A stretch of DNA of 64,000 bases from Aphrophora alni (Eukaryota; Arthropoda; Insecta; Hemiptera; Aphrophoridae), in assembly GCA_963513935.1 (NCBI GenBank), contig OY740771.1, positions 10,507,138 through 10,571,137 on the forward strand, given 5' to 3'. Shown piece by piece: positions 59,616 to 64,000 of this stretch. A program made the position numbers and the translations under genes. The notes beneath the pieces were generated by a model. The model saw only the letters and a list, made by a program, of their open reading frames with translations, searched no databases and had not been told where the DNA came from. Position 1 is the stretch's first letter, and every line of letters begins with the position of its first letter.

Positions 59616-61104
59616 CACTCTTAAAATAGCTTGGTTTCCAGTTTTGCCTCGTGACATGATGTTTCCAGATTGAAAGAGAAGTCCGCCATTTTGTACGCTG
59701 AGCTGTATCTTGATGCCAGATTATTTGACTTTTATCTTCCTTCCATTTATTCCCATCTTCACGTAAATAGTAGGCATGCTCTTTAAAAATCAAACCTACA
59801 AATGAACAGTTCTAAACTTATATAAAATGTAATTAAGTCAACTTTCTCATTCATGATCTTTAGAACACCACGTGTATTCTTATTTTGTTCTATTAAAACA
59901 AGGTTCATTTAAATAAATGTTCACTGTTTCTTTCACAAAAAACACCTTTTAAATAGTTCATAACCATTCATATAAAAGAGTACATTTAGGCCATACTACA
60001 TTTTACTATTCTATTGTTCGACTGGCCTTTGTAAAAACTGTTACTCGTACCTATTGTATAAAACACTCACTTCTCAACAAAGTACATTGTTTTTTATTGT
60101 TTACACAATCATGTCTAATAAGTAAATTACACGTCTCGATTTTACTTTTTAAAACCGCCTTTTACTCAAATTCATTGTTTCACATAAAATATATGACCGA
60201 GAACACGTCTGACTTTCGTGACACACACTTCTAGACTCTCCTGAAGACTCTAATGATGATTTTCACGCTTGCATGCTGTTTCTTACCCGGGGTTTACACA
60301 CTTCTAAATGCGAAATATAGTCTCGAACTCATTACACTTGGTAACAAGTATTCTTCATTATACATACACAAAATTTTACTCAATTCTTAATTCTACATTA
60401 AATCTAAACATTGTTATCTTACAAAACATCTTTCTGGATACCTATGATAATTTATTTTCCCCTTACTTTGAACATTACTTTAAATTTTAACTTGACTCAC
60501 ATTGTCCCTTGTCCATTTTATAGAAGCAATCACGTAACCCCATTTATAATCATTCAATCAATCACGTCGCTTCTTTTATATCACATGATCCCATCTTAAC
60601 ATTTCAAAAATTCAAAAAGGACATGTATTACAAATTCACCAGCTAGACACCCATTTAAAATTAAGTATCAATTGTTTAGATGTAAGAAATTAGTATAAGG
60701 TTTTGTCAATTGTGTTGTTATCTGTGAAGAATCCCAAGGACTATAAAAAATAACATTAACTTTGTATTGTAATCAACTGTAAAAGCTCCTACTCACAGGG
60801 CTAGTCGCGGCAAATTAATAGACAATTCCAAGCCCCAAATAGTGTTGTAATGTTTGTACCCTAAAATAATTTTATTGTGTTAATAAACGTCAGTCATATT
60901 TATATTTCATCCATTTTGTTTATTTATATGATGAACATTTAGAGATAAAAACATTTTTGATTACTTTTTTCTCTCAGGAGGATTCAAAATGGATATTTAC
61001 ATGAAAATTTCAACATTGATTTTTTTCCCTACCATAATACTTTCTCTTTTATGTTTAGAATGAAAAAGTAAAATATAGACAAAAATCAATATATATATAT
61101 ATAT

Positions 61105-61151
<47 letters not shown>

Positions 61152-61152
61152 A

Positions 61153-61230
<78 letters not shown>

Positions 61231-62668
61231 ATGAATATATATATATATATATATATAATTCATTAAATATATATTTAATTTAAAGGGTTATTTTTGTTTC
61301 AAAATTATGTAAATTGAACCAATAAACATTTTTTACTCCTGATTTTAAAGATTTCTTCTCCATGAGGCAAAAATATAAGATTTTCTATAAGTAGAATACA
61401 AAACGTATACATCATTCAAAAATTTTTAAAAAAATCATTTAAAATACATGGAGAGAAAATGCATTTTTTCAAAATCAGCTGTAATTAATTTATTATTATT
61501 TTATTTCAAGGTTAAGTTTACATAATTTTCAAAATGAATGTACAGATTTTCTGTCCAATGTCAGTTAGTATTATTTTATTTGTATAATTCTTTTCCTTGT
61601 TCCTCAGGAATATGGATCATTGTTGTCAGGCCTTGAATGTTCCAAGTGTACAACAGGCATCATTTTGCCCATTTCTTCTTTGAGGTTTGATTCTCCCTGG
61701 AATTGTAATGTCTGCTCTTCTCAAATTACATCTGAGCAAGTATCAGACCTTCATGTCGCACAAGGCATGGCTCTGTCAAACATTGATACTACAGATCCTG
61801 AAGCTGTCATAAGATTTCTTGACGGTCATGTTAAACCATGTTATCAAGTCACTGTTCAACTAAAGCTGGGATTCATTTGGCAGATTGGGCACTGCAAAGG
61901 TTATTTTTGGAAAGGTAAACAATAATATTTATACAAATTATTAGTAGATTTGTTCACTCATTTTAAAACACTGGTATAGCCAGAACTTTGTCCTATAGAG
62001 AATAGCATTTATGCCGTAAAAATTGTGGTTAACCAATAATATTAAAAGTTCAAAAATGGTATGTATTGAACGGTAACTAATAATATTTTCAAGAAATATC
62101 AGCAGGATAATTTTTACATTATGTAAAACAATGTGATCTTTTAAAACTGTTACCACCATAAATGTTAGGGCAAAAACTTAAGATTTTATGATGTTTCAAG
62201 AAGAAGATAATTAGTTAGTAAAATGTTGACAAATGATGTGCCTTTGAAGTTTGAGTTTTGAAACTGGAATTAACAAGTAGGCTACAATACAAAGACATTT
62301 CGGATTGGTCATAACTGTTCATTTAAATTTGATTATATTATTGTCAGAAAATTAATTCCTAAACAAATTTGTGTTTAATTAAGACAGTTATATACATCAC
62401 TGGTTTAAAAAAAATTCATTGCCTAAGAATGATTTTAGCTACATTTATTTTTGCTTACTAAAAGTGTTGATGGGAGGGCATAATGTCATACATAATATCA
62501 TGTATAAACATTTATATTATTTATATTTCTTGTGATTTTAATAATTTTTAATGTTAATCTCTATATTTACAGAGTTGCCGATTCATTTATTGGATCTGAA
62601 AGAAAAGTTTTGTCGCCAATTGCTCCAGTTATTGGATGTACTCCGTTTGGGCGAATGTCGTATGAAAG
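50034..62668 (+). CDS. SMYD-type SET/MYND protein, 5' portion, five exons
   Basis: Exons 50034-50196, 55315-55607 (or to 55619), 58971-59348, 61608-61914 and 62573-62668; continues beyond the window. Members of this family are putative protein-lysine methyltransferases with a SET domain split by a MYND zinc finger. Order seen: SET N-part ([18 protein letters not shown]), MYND (CVGC ... C-x3-C-x4-C-x3-C ... H-x3-C, all eight ligands present), a helical linker with [17 protein letters not shown] core with [18 protein letters not shown] and GEEITTSYT, post-[13 protein letters not shown], and the C-terminal helical part with a CSKC/CNVC zinc pair. The linker and the GLYPLAA-MNHxC context resemble insect SmydA proteins (arthropod-specific group); that assignment is by recall. 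NHxCxPN and the SYT tyrosine are intact, so cofactor binding is plausible. Confidence 0.92.
50789..51332. repeat. 220-bp inverted repeat with 104-bp spacer in SMYD intron 1
   Basis: Arms 50789-51008 and 51113-51332 are equal in length and I found no mismatch in the blocks compared by eye (TACAGTCTGTATGAAGTAAC at the outer ends, AACAAGGGCAAATTT at the inner ends, GACAGGCCCGGGCC in the middle). The left flank has a transposon-end-like TATACAGGGTGGTTGAAATA. The intron transcript would fold into a long hairpin. Confidence 0.93.
51333..54050. other. SMYD intron 1, decayed repeat and unassigned sequence
   Basis: 51340-52270 has the look of a dispersed element (phrases like ATTACGAAATTTTTCATACC), with no coding. 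52735-53800 is T/C-rich with no recognised motif. Confidence 0.35.
54055..54470 (-). mobile_element. Two Penelope-type 3' motifs on the minus strand
   Basis: Minus strand at 54465-54420 reads CCTGATGATACTGCAAGG then CGAAACAATTGTAGCTCATT, the same tail as the + strand element at 15070-15120. Minus strand at 54110-54060 reads CCGAGGATGCCTTATGTTGA then GGCGAAACAGCTGTAGC, with a GCCT/AGGC hairpin before GAAAC. Bodies of the elements are gone or unrecognised. Confidence 0.55.
54525..54665 (+). repeat. Dispersed repeat R4, copy B
   Basis: Partner of 44225-44360; see that entry. It contains TTGAAACGTCGTGTATTAG. Confidence 0.6.
54735..54930 (+). repeat. Dispersed repeat R1, forward 3' fragment
   Basis: ACAGACAGAC-rich segment, then GATTTTTTGACCCATCAAAT and ACTTTCTCTATATGTGAGAA, the R1 end block. 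Confidence 0.6.
55315..55607 (+). CDS. SMYD exon 2: MYND zinc finger
   Basis: Acceptor TCTCTTTTCAG. It encodes [20 protein letters not shown], then [14 protein letters not shown] and HIKEC, and the linker [20 protein letters not shown]. The 3' boundary is unclear: an in-frame TAA is at 55623-55625 and no standard donor precedes it. Candidates are a GC donor GAG|GCAAGA at 55608 or a weak GT donor ACA|GTTTAA at 55620; both are phase 0 and fit exon 3. Confidence 0.88.
55655..55910 (-). repeat. Dispersed repeat R1, reverse fragment
   Basis: Starts ACTTTCTCATATCTACATAC and continues GATGTCTGTCTATTGTCTGT and TTTTAATCAAATTTGCTATG, the reverse R1 layout. Confidence 0.6.
55912..57410 (+). mobile_element. 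Decayed Tc1/mariner-like transposon split by a piggyBac-type MITE
   Basis: Left end ACAGGGTGCTTCAAAAGGAT. After the MITE, broken frames read [19 protein letters not shown], then [20 protein letters not shown] and [20 protein letters not shown]. The order QxDG-P-x-x-F ... WPPxSxDLTxL-F-x-x-KDKVY is the catalytic-core pattern of an insect Tc1/mariner-type transposase. Stops and frameshifts make it a pseudogene. The right terminus was not located exactly. Lies in SMYD intron 2. Confidence 0.72.
56312..56997. mobile_element. piggyBac-type MITE, TTAA-flanked
   Basis: Ends TTAACCCATTGGCCTAG and the reverse complement of TTAACCCATTAGCCTAG, with TTAA at both termini. Two copies of AGACATACGGAA lie near the left end. 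Inserted into the Tc1-like transposon above. Its terminal sequence differs from the MITE at 3251-3892, so it is a different family. Confidence 0.85.
57411..57675 (+). repeat. Dispersed repeat R1, forward 3' fragment
   Basis: TACCAAATTTTATCAAAACC, then GATGACAGACATTTTG and TTTACCCATCGTATTTTTTT with GTGTGAGAAAGTAAA at the end. Confidence 0.6.
57680..58382. other. SMYD intron 2 sequence, nothing recognised
   Basis: No supported element. A missing small SMYD exon was looked for here and up to 58970 without success. Confidence 0.35.
58383..58411 (+). repeat. Poly(A) run
   Basis: About 28 uninterrupted A residues following CTA; no recognisable retroposon body precedes it. Confidence 0.9.
58490..58800 (+). 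repeat. Dispersed repeat R1, degraded fragment
   Basis: TGAATTAGCATTTTTAGGTG, TTTGTTTGGGTCCTTTGAG and the TTAGTTTCCCAATTTTTCCA end are R1-like but divergent. Confidence 0.4.
58971..59348 (+). CDS. SMYD exon 3: SET core and post-SET
   Basis: Acceptor TATACTACAG, donor GTGAGA; 126 codons, phase 0 at both ends. It encodes the helical lead-in [54 protein letters not shown], the R-R-K-H-L segment and [10 protein letters not shown]. NHxCxPN forms the cofactor-binding pseudoknot in SET domains, and the Y of SYT is the usual catalytic Tyr position. About ten linker residues seem missing between exons 2 and 3 compared with remembered family members. Confidence 0.95.
59556..59632. repeat. Hairpin with (AT)n loop
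   Basis: CTATTTTAAGAGTGCC and GGCACTCTTAAAATAG are exact reverse complements flanking about 36 bp of AT dinucleotides. Confidence 0.85.
59635..60950. other. SMYD intron 3 sequence, nothing firm
   Basis: AT-rich with no supported element. Two short overlapping frames at 60308-60599 have no known motif. Confidence 0.35.
60955..61075 (+). repeat. Dispersed repeat R1, forward end fragment
   Basis: GGATTCAAAATGGATATTTA, ATTTTTTTCCCTACCATAAT and ACTTTCTCTTTTATG, the R1 terminal block. Confidence 0.5.
61082..61270. repeat. (AT)n tract with palindromic interruptions
   Basis: Long AT runs interrupted twice by TTTAATGAA and once, at the end, by its reverse complement TTCATTAAA, so the block is largely self-complementary. 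Confidence 0.9.
61608..61914 (+). CDS. SMYD exon 4: C-terminal zinc-binding and helical region
   Basis: Acceptor CTTGTTCCTCAG, donor GTAAAC, phase 1 end. It encodes [37 protein letters not shown] and a helical stretch ending [11 protein letters not shown]. The Cys pairs CSKC and CNVC are the extra zinc pair often found after the post-SET region of arthropod SMYD proteins. Confidence 0.92.
61915..62572. other. SMYD intron 4, nothing recognised
   Basis: AT-rich, with acceptor CTATATTTACAG at its end. Confidence 0.4.
62573..62668 (+). CDS. SMYD exon 5 (last in window)
   Basis: Acceptor TATATTTACAG, donor GTAAGA. It encodes [20 protein letters not shown] and [12 protein letters not shown], a helix matching the C-terminal repeat region of SMYD proteins (L-x-x-x-K-E-x-x-C-R-x-L-L-x-x-L-D-V-L). 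Phase 1 end; later exons lie beyond the window. Confidence 0.9.
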
Positions 62669-62769
62669 GTAAGACAATCATATAGAATATGAAAGAAGTG
62701 TTTCCCAAACCACTATTAAAAACACTAACTCAGTTACCATCAGGAAGTTTAATAAACCCTTTGCAGCGA

Positions 62770-63215
62770 ATATCTCGGCTACTGACTGAGGCAAATGTCA
62801 GCCCTCGTTTTTTGATATGACTAGACGTTCGAACCGCTTAAGGTTCCGGAAGGAGTGTTTGGAAAAACGTGTTAGGACTTACCCAGTAAATACATTGCAT
62901 CGTTAATTAGTCTCAAACCCAACTAATCACTATGTTCACAGCCAGCTTATGATGAGATATGATTTAATTACCAAACTAACTAATTAATTATTATAATTAA
63001 TTTTAATTATAATTATAATTATTATAATTAATTATTATACTTAACTTAGAACTTACGGTTAGGGACAGGTGTGATGGGAGAATTACGTTAACCCTTTAGG
63101 TCATAATAATTCCTTCTTAATTTTAGTCGGATGACCTACTAATGACTACGTAACACCCGGGGGACGATCAGACCCCGCAATTAAGGGTTTAGGTATCCAT
63201 TTAGGTTTGTTACCA
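62770..63215 (-). repeat. Dispersed repeat R3, copy B
   Basis: Reverse complement of 37300-37720 with scattered differences and a short AATTATAATT-rich expansion (about 62990-63030). Lies in SMYD intron 5. Confidence 0.75.
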
Positions 63216-63219
63216 AAAA

Positions 63220-64000
63220 GTTAATTTCATAAAGAGCAACTCACGTCCGCTGACTTTGGCGCACTGAGAACGACTGTGCCCCGTCTTGACTACATGTGCG
63301 CACGCATCAGATATCTTATGCCGTAATCTTAATACGGTGATCCCTGAATACCCGTGGAATTACCACACCTTACATACATTTTATAACATGGCTATCATCC
63401 TCAAAGGGGTATAAATCAATACTAAACTACCCCTCTACACCCATTTGTTCTGTCTGAAGGTATTTTAAGTAATAATGTAAACTATAAATGTAGACTATAA
63501 ACATACATATACAACTAATATCTTCAGAAAGATACTTGGAGAAAAGGATTACTCAAAATTCCTGAAACCGGGCCGCCCCTCTGTATCTCCAGATACAGTT
63601 TAATCATGAGGTAATTCTAATATTAAGATATAGTTCAATCATGAAATCATTTGACAAGTTTTCTACGTGTGATGTACGCTTTCGGTTACAGTAGTTTCAT
63701 TACTGTTAAGAGTTTTTAATATGGTTGTATAGAAACAGTTGACATTAAACTGTGTTCCAGTTTACAGTAATGTTGGTTTATTGCAACGATTATTATACAT
63801 TGTTGAACAAGTGCTTTAAATGATAATGTCATTTTTGGTAAAAGTTTTTTTAAAGTTACAAGTTAAACGATAATAATGTCTTTTGTTTGTACACGATCCT
63901 ATTTATAGTACTGTTACATTTTCCAATCAAATGTATGACAAGTAAACAAGGAAAACTTTTAATAAGTAATTAAAAGTTTCAATAAAATTTCATATCGCCA
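63220..64000. other. SMYD intron 5, nothing recognised
   Basis: 63220-63420 is less AT-rich and may belong to the R3 repeat or another element. No exon was recognised before the window end. Confidence 0.35.

Overview
The window is insect nuclear DNA: strongly AT-rich, with intron-split genes in a dense bed of transposable elements. Insect origin is supported by a short TTAGG telomere-type tract, by decayed mariner, Tc1-like, hAT-type, piggyBac-type, Helitron, non-LTR and Penelope-like elements, and by a SET/MYND gene that looks like the arthropod-restricted SMYD group. The order cannot be fixed from the sequence; a hemipteran is only a guess.

Two host genes are supported, both on the + strand. 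(1) Positions 1710-16578 hold the 3' part of an SLC26 (sulfate permease/prestin family) anion transporter: seven exons covering the last membrane helices and the complete C-terminal STAS domain. Its 5' exons are not seen here. Its 3' UTR carries a cluster of six Pumilio-type UGUANAUA octamers. (2) Positions 50034-62668 hold the 5' part of a SMYD-type gene: five exons encoding the SET N-part, MYND zinc finger, SET core with NHxCxPN, post-SET Cys cluster and start of the helical C-terminal region. It runs off the right edge. Its first intron contains a 220-bp inverted repeat that looks exact.

The 33 kb between the genes (16.6-50.0 kb) has no convincing host gene. The clearest structure is a nested insertion: an 8.35-kb LTR retrotransposon (23046-31393, minus strand, 1.6-kb almost identical LTRs, 4-bp target duplication) inside a dead mariner (22033-31596). 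The LTR element has one intact 472-codon Gag-like coiled-coil ORF and no recognisable pol, so it looks non-autonomous. To its right lie a foldback element, a LINE reverse transcriptase pseudogene, a Helitron-type helicase remnant, a hAT-type MITE with a perfect 8-bp target duplication, Penelope-like 3' ends with hammerhead-like motifs, and a ten-unit tandem array (about 168 bp per unit, 45.8-47.5 kb) whose GC-rich core can fold on itself.

A dispersed repeat (called R1 here), with an end reading roughly ACCCATCACATAACTTTCTC, recurs at least ten times in both orientations across the window. Most small open frames in the window are chance or repeat-derived.
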